DNA of 64,000 nt from Flavihumibacter soli (GCF_010692725.1 NZ_JAAFZB010000095.1:372001-436000); one strand, 5' to 3'; shown: positions 1 to 9,070, counted from the first letter of the stretch. Numbers and translations: made by a program. Notes: generated from the sequence alone by a model not told the origin.

Positions 1-615
1 GGTCAGCGCATCAATATGAAGTCCGAATATTACGTCAACTTTAGGATTTTCAAGAACGCCCTCTTTCACCATTAACTCGGCTCCACCCTCTTCGCCAAAG
101 GGCGGCCCTTCCTCGGCAGGCTGAAAAATGAACTTTACAGTGCCTTTAAGCTCGTTTTTGTGGGCAGCTAATACTTCAGCAACGCCCATCAGAATGGCTA
201 TATGCGAGTCATGTCCACAAGCATGCATTACACTTACCTCCTGCCCGTTAAACTGGGCTTTAGCTTTAGAGGCGAAGGGTATATCCACTCTTTCCTGGAC
301 CGGCAACCCGTCCATGTCTGCCCTTAAGGCAACTACGGGTCCGGCTTTCGCACCCTTCAATATTCCTACTACTCCGGTTCTGGCCACTCCTGTCTTGACC
401 TCCATTCCAAGTGACCGCAGATGCCTGGCAATCACTCCCGCGGTGCGGACTTCATTGTTTCCCAGTTCGGGATGCTCATGAAAATCGCGCCGCCATTCAA
501 TCACTTTCTTTTCAATTTTATCGGCTGACAGACTGGCCTTGCTTTTCAGATCACTATTCTGGCCGAAAGCCGATATTGAGATAAGCAATGCGGGATAAAG
601 GAGTTTTCTCGTCAT
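1..615 (-). CDS. M20 family amidohydrolase (peptidase M20D), N-terminal part
   Basis: The first 205 residues of a zinc-dependent M20D amidohydrolase, a family that hydrolyses N-acyl or N-carbamoyl amino acids and indole-acetyl conjugates. The reading frame is open to the window edge, so the C-terminus is missing. Visible motifs are RRDFHEHPEL near residue 43, the metal-binding HACGHDSHI near residue 132 and FQPAEEG near residue 167, whose Glu pair is catalytic or metal-binding in the family. The N-terminus (MTRKLLYPALLISISAFGQ) is a signal peptide, so the protein is probably periplasmic. It follows the DinB-like gene by 40 bases on the same strand. The exact substrate cannot be told from this part. 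Confidence 0.9.
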   Translation of the reverse strand, partial: MTRKLLYPALLISISAFGQNSDLKSKASLSADKIEKKVIEWRRDFHEHPELGNNEVRTAGVIARHLRSLGMEVKTGVARTGVVGILKGAKAGPVVALRADMDGLPVQERVDIPFASKAKAQFNGQEVSVMHACGHDSHIAILMGVAEVLAAHKNELKGTVKFIFQPAEEGPPFGEEGGAELMVKEGVLENPKVDVIFGLHIDALT

Positions 616-655
616 AAATAAACTTAAGAAGCGTTAAGATAGAAAATTTATTAAT

Positions 656-1153
656 TCAGAAGGTGTCCGACCCTGATTCGGTTTGATGAAACAGCTGCCT
701 GCTCATTCTGAAAATATCAAATATATGATGTGCCTCATGGAGAAGAAAAAATTCACCCCAAAGAGCAATAGAGAATTTTCCTAACCGGGTATGCCTCCCC
801 TTACGGCTCAATTCTCCGGAATCCAGCCTTAAATAAAACTGAGCTATTGACTTTCTGAACAAACGTAATTTATTCAGGAGTTCAGGCACCGGCAGAAGAA
901 CCGCCTTTTCAAACTCGGGATCTTCTTCTGCGACATAGGGCTCAAATACGGCGTTAAAATTGTCCATGATCGTTTGAATTCTCTCAAAGAAAATCTCCTG
1001 ATACCTTACTAAATGTGCCAACTGCTGACGAATGCTCCATTTACCCGCAATAACTTCTTTGTCGCACTGTTCCTCCGACAATCGACCGATAAGCTCATCC
1101 AAGACCAGGTGCTGGCTTTGCAAGCGTATTTTTGTTGCTTCAGGCAATTCCAT
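656..1153 (-). CDS. DinB-like (DinB_2) domain protein
   Basis: A 165-residue protein with the four-helix DinB/YfiT fold. GKWSIRQQLAHL near residues 37-48 carries the first metal-type histidine, and HEAHHIFDI near residues 139-147 carries the others. The family includes thiol transferases and damage-induced proteins, but most members, this one included, have no proven reaction. No signal peptide is present, so it should be cytoplasmic. Its start is 1 base after the stop of the VanX-like gene, which suggests cotranscription. The family call is solid; the function is unknown. Confidence 0.8.
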   Translation of the reverse strand: MELPEATKIRLQSQHLVLDELIGRLSEEQCDKEVIAGKWSIRQQLAHLVRYQEIFFERIQTIMDNFNAVFEPYVAEEDPEFEKAVLLPVPELLNKLRLFRKSIAQFYLRLDSGELSRKGRHTRLGKFSIALWGEFFLLHEAHHIFDIFRMSRQLFHQTESGSDTF

Positions 1154-1154
1154 A

Positions 1155-1841
1155 TCAGAGTTTATTAAAGGGAATGTTCATCAGGTCAAAATCTTTCCAG
1201 CCGTTAAAATCAAAATGCCACCACTCATTGTTCAGCACCTTAAAGCCATGAGCCTCCATAACTTGTATTAACGTGTTCCGGTTCACCCTCGCTCTTTTGG
1301 GCAAATCGTTAAATTTTGCACTCGCTTCCGGGGCGAAACTGTCATATGGTGTCGGCATTTTTAATTCCTTGCCGGTTTTAAGCTTAATGAGGGTCATATC
1401 TATGGCGCATCCCCGATTATGCCTTGAACCGGTTTTTGGACTTGCAACAAAACTTTTGTCAGTTGCGATCTCAAAAAACTTCACCGTCACCGAATACGGA
1501 CGATATGCATCATAAATCTTTAAACCAAGGCCTTTTTCTTTCAGCTCCTGCTGAACAGCCGCCAGGGTAATAACCACAGGTAGGCGTGCAAATGCTCTTG
1601 CTTCGGTGTACACCGCCTGTCCCGTAAAATTATTCCTCGTGGCATAGCGGATATCTAGTTTGATATCGGGAATATACTTGATGATCTCCACAAGCCTGGT
1701 ACTACTGTCGGCCTTAATTCCGGAAAAGTAATCCGCATAACTGTCAACAATTCTCAGTTCACCAGGATTTGCTGTCTGCCCGGAAAGGCTTAATGCGCAT
1801 ATAAAAAGAAAGAGAAATATAACTAGAAGCCTTCTGATCAT
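1155..1841 (-). CDS. D-alanyl-D-alanine dipeptidase (VanX/DdpX-like, peptidase M15D)
   Basis: A 228-residue zinc peptidase of the VanX type, which cleaves the D-Ala-D-Ala dipeptide. The family landmarks are all visible: DIRYATRNNFTG near residue 63, the YRP arginine near residue 114, zinc ligands in SRHNRGCAIDM (H141, D148), and the EWWHFDF block with catalytic Glu206 and zinc ligand His209. An N-terminal signal peptide ends near SLSGQ, so the enzyme is probably periplasmic and works in peptidoglycan turnover rather than vancomycin resistance; no vanA/vanH/vanS neighbours are present. It lies 19 bases after ald, and because alanine dehydrogenase also handles alanine the pair could feed D-Ala recycling, which is an inference. 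Confidence 0.88.
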   Translation of the reverse strand: MIRRLLVIFLFLFICALSLSGQTANPGELRIVDSYADYFSGIKADSSTRLVEIIKYIPDIKLDIRYATRNNFTGQAVYTEARAFARLPVVITLAAVQQELKEKGLGLKIYDAYRPYSVTVKFFEIATDKSFVASPKTGSRHNRGCAIDMTLIKLKTGKELKMPTPYDSFAPEASAKFNDLPKRARVNRNTLIQVMEAHGFKVLNNEWWHFDFNGWKDFDLMNIPFNKL

Positions 1842-1860
1842 TCTAACGGAGTTTAATATT

Positions 1861-3075
1861 TTATCGGTTAGAAACTATCAGAAGATCAAGGTCTTTATGC
1901 GGTATGTTAAATCGTTCGGCGAGGTCGGTATTGGTAAGTTGTCCCTGGTACAGGTAAATGGCATTACGTACCCCGGGATTTTCCCAGATAACGTTCATAA
2001 TGCCGCCCTTCTCACCGATATCAAGGAGAATCGGGGTAAATATGTTGGTAAGGGCATATGTAGCCGTTCTCGCCACCCTTGAAGCTATGTTGGGTACACA
2101 ATAATGGATCACATCATGCTTTCGGAATGTGGGCTCTGTATGATTAGTGACATGAGAGGTTTCAAAACAACCGCCCTGGTCGATACTGACATCTATAATA
2201 ACAGAATGAGGTTTCATTTTGCTTACGGTGGTGTCTGACACAATGCAGGGACTGAAACCATGCTTTGCCCTAAGAGCCCCGATCGCTACATCACAGCTAC
2301 GCAATGCCTTTTGCAAAACATTGGGCTGAATTACAGAGGTGAATATGCGTGAGCCGATATTGTTCTGCAAACGTCTCAGCTTAAAAACAGAACTGTCAAA
2401 CACCTTTACTTCAGCACCAAGCGCTATGGATGTCCGGGCAGCATACTCACCGACCGTGCCGGCACCAATGATAACAATCTCAGTTGGCGGAACTCCTGTA
2501 ATACCTCCTAGCATCAGGCCTTTGCCTTCAAAAACATTACTGAGATATTCAGCCGCAATAAGAACTGAAGTCGCTCCCACTATTTCACTCATGGCGCGAA
2601 CCACACTGAGCACGTTACCTTCGTCTCTTAAATATTCAAAAGAAAGGGCGGTAACCTTTTTCTTCATCAGGGCATGCAGGAAATCCGCTTTGAGACTTGA
2701 CATCTGCAGAGCAGAAAGCAGTACCTGCCCTGTTTTCATTAAGGCGATTTCCTCAAATGTCGGTGGCGCAATCTTGATAATTATATCCGATTGGAAGACT
2801 TCCTTCTTATCATAGACTATTTTGGCACCCTGATCACTGTACTCGCGGTCTGTGAAGTTGGCAGCTACCCCTGCACCGGATTCAACCAGCACCTGATGAC
2901 CGTTATTAACAAGCAAGGCAACCGATAAAGGTGTTAAGGGAATCCGGTTTTCCTGGAAAGAAGTTTCTTTTGGAATGCTTATGTTAAGACTGTTTTTCTT
3001 ACGTTTTGTTTCCAGCATTGCCTCCTGAGGCTGCATTAAAGCCTGTTTTGCAATGTCGGATAATTCACTCATCAT
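1861..3075 (-). CDS. ald: Alanine dehydrogenase
   Basis: A 404-residue member of the alanine dehydrogenase/PntA family, which converts L-alanine, water and NAD+ to pyruvate, ammonia and NADH. The N-terminal catalytic domain shows IPKETSFQENRIPLTP near residue 34, typical of the family's KE..ENRV..TP block. The Rossmann domain has IGAGTVGEYAAR near residue 203, followed by VIIDVSIDQGGCFETS near residue 292, the active-site Asp/Gln region. A roughly 30-residue N-terminal extension precedes the usual family start, as in other Bacteroidota homologues. It is the third gene of the porX-tsaE-ald run, with a 62-base gap after tsaE. Two adjacent ATG codons are possible starts. Confidence 0.93.
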   Translation of the reverse strand: MMSELSDIAKQALMQPQEAMLETKRKKNSLNISIPKETSFQENRIPLTPLSVALLVNNGHQVLVESGAGVAANFTDREYSDQGAKIVYDKKEVFQSDIIIKIAPPTFEEIALMKTGQVLLSALQMSSLKADFLHALMKKKVTALSFEYLRDEGNVLSVVRAMSEIVGATSVLIAAEYLSNVFEGKGLMLGGITGVPPTEIVIIGAGTVGEYAARTSIALGAEVKVFDSSVFKLRRLQNNIGSRIFTSVIQPNVLQKALRSCDVAIGALRAKHGFSPCIVSDTTVSKMKPHSVIIDVSIDQGGCFETSHVTNHTEPTFRKHDVIHYCVPNIASRVARTATYALTNIFTPILLDIGEKGGIMNVIWENPGVRNAIYLYQGQLTNTDLAERFNIPHKDLDLLIVSNR

Positions 3076-3137
3076 GGCCTGCGTATGTTTTTTGAAATTA
3101 CAATTTTTTTAAGAGAACGTAATTTTTATTAACCGAT

Positions 3138-3569
3138 TTATTTGACGATCACGGCTAAAAGCAGTCTTTCATCATCATCACCAACAGACAGGTCAACTCT
3201 TACATATTGCGACGGCCAGAGGCTTTTTATTTTTTCAGGCCATTCAACCAGGCAGTAGCTCCCTTCATAAAAGTATTCTTCATAACCCATGTCAAGCGCT
3301 TCGGTTTCCGTTTTAAGCCGATAAAAGTCAAAATGGTAAACTTTTCCCTTATCCGAATAGTATTCATTTACTATGGAGTACGTTGGACTGGAAACTTCAT
3401 CTTTAACCCCAAGGACTGAGCATAGTTCTTTAATGAAGGTAGTTTTTCCGGCACCCATTTCCCCGAAAAAGAAAAACAGGCGCTCTGAAGGAAAATTTTT
3501 CACCAGGCTGGCTGCAACCGCGGGTAGTTCTTCAAGCTTGCTTACTTTGAAATCCATACCTGCAAACAT
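3138..3569 (-). CDS. tsaE: tRNA threonylcarbamoyladenosine biosynthesis ATPase TsaE
   Basis: A 143-residue P-loop ATPase that works with TsaB and TsaD to make the t6A37 modification in ANN-decoding tRNAs. The Walker A motif GEMGAGKTT is at residues 36-44, followed by the family signature SSPTYSIVNEY, then HFDFYRL and VEWPEK. The length is normal for the family. It starts 16 bases after porX ends; the porX-tsaE-ald order recurs in Bacteroidota. An in-frame ATG four codons downstream (base 3557) is an alternative start. Confidence 0.95.
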   Translation of the reverse strand: MFAGMDFKVSKLEELPAVAASLVKNFPSERLFFFFGEMGAGKTTFIKELCSVLGVKDEVSSPTYSIVNEYYSDKGKVYHFDFYRLKTETEALDMGYEEYFYEGSYCLVEWPEKIKSLWPSQYVRVDLSVGDDDERLLLAVIVK

Positions 3570-3585
3570 AAGAACTACATGCGAT

Positions 3586-5139
3586 TTACTTCGGACTGTA
3601 AGTTACGAAGGGTACGATCATTTCTTCCAGCGAGATACCACCATGCTGAAAAGTGCCATTAAAATAGTTTACAAACTGGTTGTAGTTATTAGGGTAAACA
3701 AAATAGCTGTCTTCCTTTGCAAAAATAAAGCTGGAACTGATGTGAAGCTTGGGCAACATAGCGTCATGCGGATTTTTTATATGAAACACATCCTTGGGAT
3801 TAAAATTCAGGTTTTTGCCCTGCTTGTACCTTAAGTTGGTGTTGGTATTCCGGTCCCCGATCACTTTGCTTGGATGCTTCACACTTATTGTACCATGGTC
3901 GGTCGTGATAATCAGCTTAATGTTCTTCTGGGAAAGCTTTTTTAACGCGTCAAGAAGCGGGGAGTGTTCAAACCACGACAGGGTTAAGGACCGGTAAGCG
4001 GCCTCATTATTCGCCAGCTCGCGGATCATAGCCATGTCAGTACGTGCATGTGAAAGCATGTCAACGAAATTATAAACGATCACGTTCAGATCGTTCCCCA
4101 TCAGGTTATTAATATTTTCATTGACGTCTTTACCTTGCTCGTAAGTCAGGACCTTATGGTAAGAGTATTTGCAATCCTTTCGTACAATCCTCTGGATCTG
4201 GTCGGCAAGAAAATCTTCCTCATACAAGTTTTTACCCCCCTCATCCTCGTCGTTCTGCCATTTACCCGGAAAACGACTTTCCATATCCAGCGGCATCAGC
4301 CCGGAAAATATGGCATTACGTGCATACTGCGTAGCAGTAGGCAGTATACTGTAATAGTGATCTTCTTCGTCCACCCGGTAGTAATCGCTCAAAATAGAGT
4401 TGATCATTTTCCACTGATCATAGCGCAGGTTATCGATCAGGATGAAGAATACAGGCTTATTACTTTCAAGCGCGGGAAAGACCTTCTTTTTGAACAGCTG
4501 GTTCGAAGTGATCGGACCGGATTCCGGATTCTTTATCCAGCCCAGGTAATTCTTTTCTATAAATTTGGAGAACTGAACGTTAGCCTCCGACTTCTGCATG
4601 GACAGTATTTCGCGCATCCCCGCGTCTTCAAGCTTCTCAAGTGAAAGTTCCCAGAACACAAGCTTTCTATAGATGTCAGTCCACTCAGAAAAACTGAGAT
4701 TCTCATTCATGGTCATCCCAAGGTTTCGGAAGTCCTGCTGGTAAGCCATGGACGTTTTCTCGCTAACAAGGCGCTTATTATCTATCAGCTTTTTGATGGT
4801 CAGCAGTATCTGCCTTGGGTTCACCGGCTTGATCAGATAATCATCGATCTTAAAACCGATAGCATCCTCCATGAGATATTCCTCTTCATTCTTCGTGATG
4901 AGTACAATTGGAATATCAGGATTAATACTTTTTATCTTTCCAAGTGTCTCCAGACCGGTAAGTCCCGGCATATTTTCGTCAAGAAACACCAGATCAAAGT
5001 TTTCAATTTTAAACTGCTCCAATGCATCACTGCCGTTCGTCACCGTTTTAATCTTATACCCTTTTTCGTTTAAAAATAAGATATGTGGTTTAAGCAGATC
5101 GATCTCGTCATCGGCCCATAATATATTGGTTTCTTGCAT
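3586..5139 (-). CDS. porX: PorX-type response regulator with PglZ domain
   Basis: A 517-residue fusion of a receiver domain (residues 1-120; acidic pair D10/D11, phosphoacceptor D54 in FLDENMP, lysine in IKPVNP) with a C-terminal PglZ alkaline-phosphatase-superfamily domain. Likely catalytic residues are D236 (LIDNLRYDQW), Thr268/Thr270 (LPTATQYAR), D360/H364 (NFVDMLSH), D414/H415 (TTDHGT) and H499. In Porphyromonas and Flavobacterium, PorX controls the type IX secretion system and is reported to act as a phosphodiesterase on oligonucleotides. The partner kinase PorY is not in this window and no T9SS structural genes are seen. It is divergent from the HD-domain gene at 5295. Confidence 0.95.
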   Translation of the reverse strand: MQETNILWADDEIDLLKPHILFLNEKGYKIKTVTNGSDALEQFKIENFDLVFLDENMPGLTGLETLGKIKSINPDIPIVLITKNEEEYLMEDAIGFKIDDYLIKPVNPRQILLTIKKLIDNKRLVSEKTSMAYQQDFRNLGMTMNENLSFSEWTDIYRKLVFWELSLEKLEDAGMREILSMQKSEANVQFSKFIEKNYLGWIKNPESGPITSNQLFKKKVFPALESNKPVFFILIDNLRYDQWKMINSILSDYYRVDEEDHYYSILPTATQYARNAIFSGLMPLDMESRFPGKWQNDEDEGGKNLYEEDFLADQIQRIVRKDCKYSYHKVLTYEQGKDVNENINNLMGNDLNVIVYNFVDMLSHARTDMAMIRELANNEAAYRSLTLSWFEHSPLLDALKKLSQKNIKLIITTDHGTISVKHPSKVIGDRNTNTNLRYKQGKNLNFNPKDVFHIKNPHDAMLPKLHISSSFIFAKEDSYFVYPNNYNQFVNYFNGTFQHGGISLEEMIVPFVTYSPK

Positions 5140-5294
5140 GCTGTTTTTGATAATTTACAGTGTCGGAGCAGTGAATATTCGCGGATTAATTCAATGTGTG
5201 GTTTCAGTCATTTTTGGCCTTCTAACACAATTCTCCCCGCAAAATGTTTTATGTCTCATTAAAATTAACAATTTTTGTGCCTTAGCCTCCCGTA

Positions 5295-6548
5295 TTGAAC
5301 AAGAAAAAAATTATTAATGATCCTGTATATGGTTTCATAACCATCCACTCGGATCTGGTGTTCGATTTGATCCAGCATCCTTACGTGCAGAGGCTGCGAC
5401 ATATTAAGCAACTGGGCATGACCCACCTGGTCTATCCAGGCGCTCTGCACACCCGCTTTCATCACGCTTTGGGCGCAATGCATTTAATGGGCCTGGCAGT
5501 TGAGACCATCCGCAGTAAGGGTCATGAGATCACGGAGGAGGAGGAAGAAGCCGTAATTATTGCAATATTACTTCATGACATAGGCCACGGGCCCTTTTCG
5601 CATGCACTGGAACACACGATCGTTGAAGGGATCTCGCACGAGCATATTTCAACCTTGTTTATCAATAACCTGAATAAGCAATTTAACAATCAGCTGGATA
5701 TGGCGCTGGACATTTTCAACAAGCGTTATCCAAAACGATTTCTGCATCAGCTTGTGTCCGGGCAGCTTGACATCGATCGTTTAGATTATCTTAACAGGGA
5801 TAGCTTTTTCACAGGCGTTTCCGAAGGAGTGATCAGCTTCGACCGGATCATAAAAATGCTTGATGTGTCCGGAGATCAATTGGTAGTTGAGGAAAAAGGG
5901 ATCTATTCCATAGAAAAGTTCCTGATCGCCCGCAGGCTGATGTACTGGCAAGTATACCTTCATAAAACTGTTATTGCAGCAGAACAAATGCTTGTTAAGA
6001 TCCTTGAACGGGCGAAAGAACTTGCTGCAGGAGGGACGATACTATTTGCAACCCCCTGCCTGGCTCACTTTCTGAATAATTCCGTGACCGCAGAAGACTT
6101 TATAACCGATCCAATCCACCTGGAAAGGTTTTCCAGATTGGATGATCACGATATTTTTACATCCATTAAGGTGTGGACAGATCATGAAGACCTCATTCTG
6201 TCTTCACTTTGTAAACATTTAATTGCACGCAACCTTTACCAGGTCGAAATAAGTAATGAACCACCACCGTTAGAGAAGATCGATGCGCTGGTTGATGAGA
6301 GCCTCTCAATCTTTGATATTGATGAGGATGAGGCTTCTTATTTCGTTTTTACTGATACTATCAAAAACAACGCATACAGCGTGGGAGACGGGAATATCAA
6401 CCTTCTGATGAAAGATGGCAGTATACTGGACATCACCCTTGCTTCCGACAATTCGAACCTCGAGGCCCTGGCCAAAACAGTAAAAAAATATATCCTTTGC
6501 TACCTGAAGGAACTGAAACATCAGGACTGGAATGCGTCTAACAGCTAA
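5295..6548 (+). CDS. HD-domain phosphohydrolase (dGTPase-like)
   Basis: A 417-residue HD-superfamily metal-dependent phosphohydrolase, related to dNTP triphosphohydrolases. The metal ligands are visible: HTRFHHALG near residue 52 and the HD pair in LLHDIGHGPFSHALE (H94, D95), then QLDIDRLDYLNRD near residue 157. The start is a TTG: an in-frame TAG lies 10 bases upstream, and the sequence from this TTG (MNKKKIINDPVYG) matches the usual family N-terminus. Nucleotide hydrolysis is a family expectation only. It is divergent from porX and precedes lpxD by 46 bases. Confidence 0.88.
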   Translation: MNKKKIINDPVYGFITIHSDLVFDLIQHPYVQRLRHIKQLGMTHLVYPGALHTRFHHALGAMHLMGLAVETIRSKGHEITEEEEEAVIIAILLHDIGHGPFSHALEHTIVEGISHEHISTLFINNLNKQFNNQLDMALDIFNKRYPKRFLHQLVSGQLDIDRLDYLNRDSFFTGVSEGVISFDRIIKMLDVSGDQLVVEEKGIYSIEKFLIARRLMYWQVYLHKTVIAAEQMLVKILERAKELAAGGTILFATPCLAHFLNNSVTAEDFITDPIHLERFSRLDDHDIFTSIKVWTDHEDLILSSLCKHLIARNLYQVEISNEPPPLEKIDALVDESLSIFDIDEDEASYFVFTDTIKNNAYSVGDGNINLLMKDGSILDITLASDNSNLEALAKTVKKYILCYLKELKHQDWNASNS

Positions 6549-6559
6549 TAAGGACAAAA

Positions 6560-6590
6560 TTTGTTCGTTAACTAATAACACCTAAATTTG
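6560..6590 (+). promoter_or_regulatory. Bacteroidota sigma-A promoter of lpxD
   Basis: TTTG at 6560-6563, a 19-base spacer and TAAATTTG at 6583-6590 match the Bacteroidota consensus (TTTG, then TAnnTTTG). The lpxD ATG is at 6595, so transcription would start at or within a few bases of the start codon, giving a leaderless or nearly leaderless mRNA. Confidence 0.7.
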
Positions 6591-6594
6591 CCGC

Positions 6595-7641
6595 ATGCAA
6601 TTAACTGCACATCAGATTGCGCTATTACTAAATGGAACCGTTGAAGGTAACCCGGATGTGTCAGTTAACCAACTGGCTAAAATTGAGGAAGCCTTACCAG
6701 GTTCACTTTCATTTCTGGCCAATCCAAAATATGAACAATTCCTTTATCAGACTCAGGCATCAATCGTGATCCTGAATGAAGATTTCGTGATCAGCCAGCC
6801 GGTCAATCCGACTTTGATACGGGTAAAGGACGCCTACAGCGCATTTTCGGTGTTGCTGGATAAATATAATACCATCAAGCTAAATAAGACGGGCATCGAA
6901 CAGCCTTCATTCATTCACCCGAGCGCCAGCGTGGGCGAGAATGTTTACATAGGTGCTTTTGCTTATATCGGCGCCAATGCTGTCATCGGAAACAATACCA
7001 GGATATATCCGCAGACCTATGTTGGTGATAATGTGAAGATAGGTGACGATTGTACCCTTTTTTCGGGCGTTAAAGTTTACGCAGACTGCGAACTGCATAA
7101 CCGCGTGATCATTCACTCAAGTACCGTTATCGGTAGTGATGGTTTCGGCTTCGCACCGCAAAAAGATGGCAGCTATACCAAGATCAGCCAGATCGGGAAT
7201 GTTATAATTGAAAACGATGTGGAGATCGGCGCGAATACCTGCATCGACCGCGCAACGATGGGATCAACCATCATCCGGAGCGGCGTTAAATTAGACAACC
7301 TGCTTCAGCTTGCGCATAATGTCGAAGTCGGAAAAAACACCGTAATCGCATCTCAGACCGGTGTTTCGGGAAGCGCCAAGATTGGCGAGAACTGTATCAT
7401 TGGCGGCCAGGTTGGCATCGTCGGACATATATCGATAGCCAAAGGCTCGCAGATCCAGGCCAAATCAGGCATTGGAAGATCCATTGAGGACGAAGGTAAA
7501 AAGTGGGCAGGTGCTCCGGCAACCAGTTTTGGAAATAACATGCGTGCTCAAGTTATCTTTCAGCGTTTGCCCGAATTGGAAAAAACAATTGAAGACCTTC
7601 GGGCGAAATTAGAATCATTAACAAAAGCAGAAAATCAGTAA
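6595..7641 (+). CDS. lpxD: UDP-3-O-(3-hydroxyacyl)glucosamine N-acyltransferase LpxD
   Basis: A 348-residue acyltransferase for the third step of lipid A synthesis; it puts a 3-hydroxyacyl chain from ACP on the 2-amino group of UDP-3-O-acyl-glucosamine. The N-terminal uridine-binding domain (about residues 1-100) begins MQLTAHQIALLLNG, then left-handed beta-helix hexapeptide repeats run from about 105 to 310. SSTVIGSDGFGFAP near residue 176 and the LAHNVEVGKNT block (catalytic His near residue 240) are family landmarks. A C-terminal helix follows. It is the first gene of the lpxD-lpxC/fabZ-lpxA operon and has its own strong promoter just upstream. Confidence 0.96.
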   Translation: MQLTAHQIALLLNGTVEGNPDVSVNQLAKIEEALPGSLSFLANPKYEQFLYQTQASIVILNEDFVISQPVNPTLIRVKDAYSAFSVLLDKYNTIKLNKTGIEQPSFIHPSASVGENVYIGAFAYIGANAVIGNNTRIYPQTYVGDNVKIGDDCTLFSGVKVYADCELHNRVIIHSSTVIGSDGFGFAPQKDGSYTKISQIGNVIIENDVEIGANTCIDRATMGSTIIRSGVKLDNLLQLAHNVEVGKNTVIASQTGVSGSAKIGENCIIGGQVGIVGHISIAKGSQIQAKSGIGRSIEDEGKKWAGAPATSFGNNMRAQVIFQRLPELEKTIEDLRAKLESLTKAENQ

Positions 7642-7663
7642 AACGATTTTCTAAGTGTATAAG

Positions 7664-9070
7664 ATGAACGTAAAACAAAGAACAATCAAGTCGGAAGTTT
7701 CAGTAGCAGGCGTGGGATTACATACCGGGCAGCCGGTTGTTATGACCTTTAAGCCGGCTCCTGTAAATCATGGCTATAAATTCAAACGCGTCGATCTCCC
7801 CGACAGCCCTGTTGTGGACGCAGACGTGGACAATGTGACTGACACTTCACGCGGAACGACCATTTCTCAAAACGGCGCGAGCGTAAGTACAGTAGAGCAT
7901 GTTTTAGCTTGCCTGGTGGGTCTCGAAGTCGATAATGTTATGATGGAGCTTACTGGTCCTGAAATTCCCATTATGGATGGCAGCGCAATAATGTTCATCG
8001 AAGCGCTGGAGTCGATAGGCTTTAAAGAACAGGAAGCAGACCGTGATTATTACGATATTCCATACAATATCCACTATTCAGAACCCGACCGCAAAGTTGA
8101 GATGGTAGCCATGCCTCTGGATGATTATCGGTTTACCTGCATGATAGATTATAATTCCCCGGTTCTTGGAAGTCAGCATGCCGCGATTACGACTATTTCA
8201 GAATTTAAGAAGGAAATTGCTTCATGCCGGACTTTTTGCTTTTTGCATGAGCTGGAAATGCTGCTCGAACACAATCTTATAAAAGGCGGTGACCTTAATA
8301 ACGCAATCGTTGTGGTTGACAAACAGGTGAGTCCTGAAGAATTAAAACACCTGGCTGTTCTTTTCAACCGCGATGATATAGATGTTGCGAAAGAAGGAAT
8401 TCTGAACAATATCCAGTTACGTCATCAGAATGAGCCGGCACGTCATAAACTGCTTGACATGATTGGCGACCTTGCACTGGTTGGCGTTCCTTTACGCGGT
8501 CACATTATGGCAGCCCGCCCCGGCCATGCTGCTAATATTGCATTCGCCAAAAAGATCAAGGCGCAGATCAAAAAAGAGAAAAGTAAAAAAAACGTTCAGC
8601 AATACAACCCGAACTCAACACCTGTTTACGACACTGTTGAAGTAATGAACATCCTTCCGCACCGTGCGCCAATGCTGATGATCGATAAGATCATCGAGCT
8701 AAGCAAGAGTCACGTTGTGGGAGTAAAGAATGTTACAATGAATGAGCCTTTCTTCGTCGGCCACTTTCCTGAAGCACCGGTTATGCCCGGCGTATTGCAG
8801 ATAGAGGCTATGGCTCAAACGGGTGGCATCCTGGTATTGAATACGGTTCCGGATCCCGAAAACTACCTTACCTATTTATTAAAGATCGAGAATGCCCGCT
8901 TTAAGGAAAAAGTATTACCGGGTGACACTTTGATATTTCGCTGTGATCTGATGGCACCTATACGCCGGGGCATCGCCCAGATGCGAGGTGTAGGTATGGT
9001 AGGCGATAAAATCGTTGTGGAAGCCGAATTGATGGCCCTTATATCCCGTATAGAAGAAAAAGAAGCATGA
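7664..9070 (+). CDS. lpxC/fabZ: Bifunctional UDP-3-O-acyl-GlcNAc deacetylase / 3-hydroxyacyl-ACP dehydratase (LpxC-FabZ)
   Basis: A fusion of about 468 residues typical of Bacteroidota. The N-terminal LpxC half (about 1-305) removes the acetyl group from UDP-3-O-acyl-GlcNAc, the committed step of lipid A synthesis; zinc ligands are seen in VEHVLACLVG and in RHKLLDMIGDLAL. The FabZ half (about 320-465) dehydrates 3-hydroxyacyl-ACP, with the catalytic His in GHFPEAPVMPGVLQIEAMAQ. I start at the ATG at 7664 (MNVKQRTIKSEVSV), the usual family N-terminus; an in-frame GTG three codons upstream is possible. The last 4 bases overlap lpxA (ATGA), so the two are translationally coupled. Confidence 0.96.
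   Translation: MNVKQRTIKSEVSVAGVGLHTGQPVVMTFKPAPVNHGYKFKRVDLPDSPVVDADVDNVTDTSRGTTISQNGASVSTVEHVLACLVGLEVDNVMMELTGPEIPIMDGSAIMFIEALESIGFKEQEADRDYYDIPYNIHYSEPDRKVEMVAMPLDDYRFTCMIDYNSPVLGSQHAAITTISEFKKEIASCRTFCFLHELEMLLEHNLIKGGDLNNAIVVVDKQVSPEELKHLAVLFNRDDIDVAKEGILNNIQLRHQNEPARHKLLDMIGDLALVGVPLRGHIMAARPGHAANIAFAKKIKAQIKKEKSKKNVQQYNPNSTPVYDTVEVMNILPHRAPMLMIDKIIELSKSHVVGVKNVTMNEPFFVGHFPEAPVMPGVLQIEAMAQTGGILVLNTVPDPENYLTYLLKIENARFKEKVLPGDTLIFRCDLMAPIRRGIAQMRGVGMVGDKIVVEAELMALISRIEEKEA

Noticed and set aside
128-481. A plus-strand open frame at the left edge
   Set aside because: It is antisense to the M20 amidohydrolase, whose motifs are unambiguous on the minus strand.
2339-2815. A 158-codon open frame on the plus strand
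   Set aside because: It is fully antisense to alanine dehydrogenase, and the translation looks like reverse-strand sequence.
4135-4644. A 169-codon open frame on the plus strand
   Set aside because: It lies entirely opposite the strongly supported porX coding sequence and has no recognisable domain or start signal.
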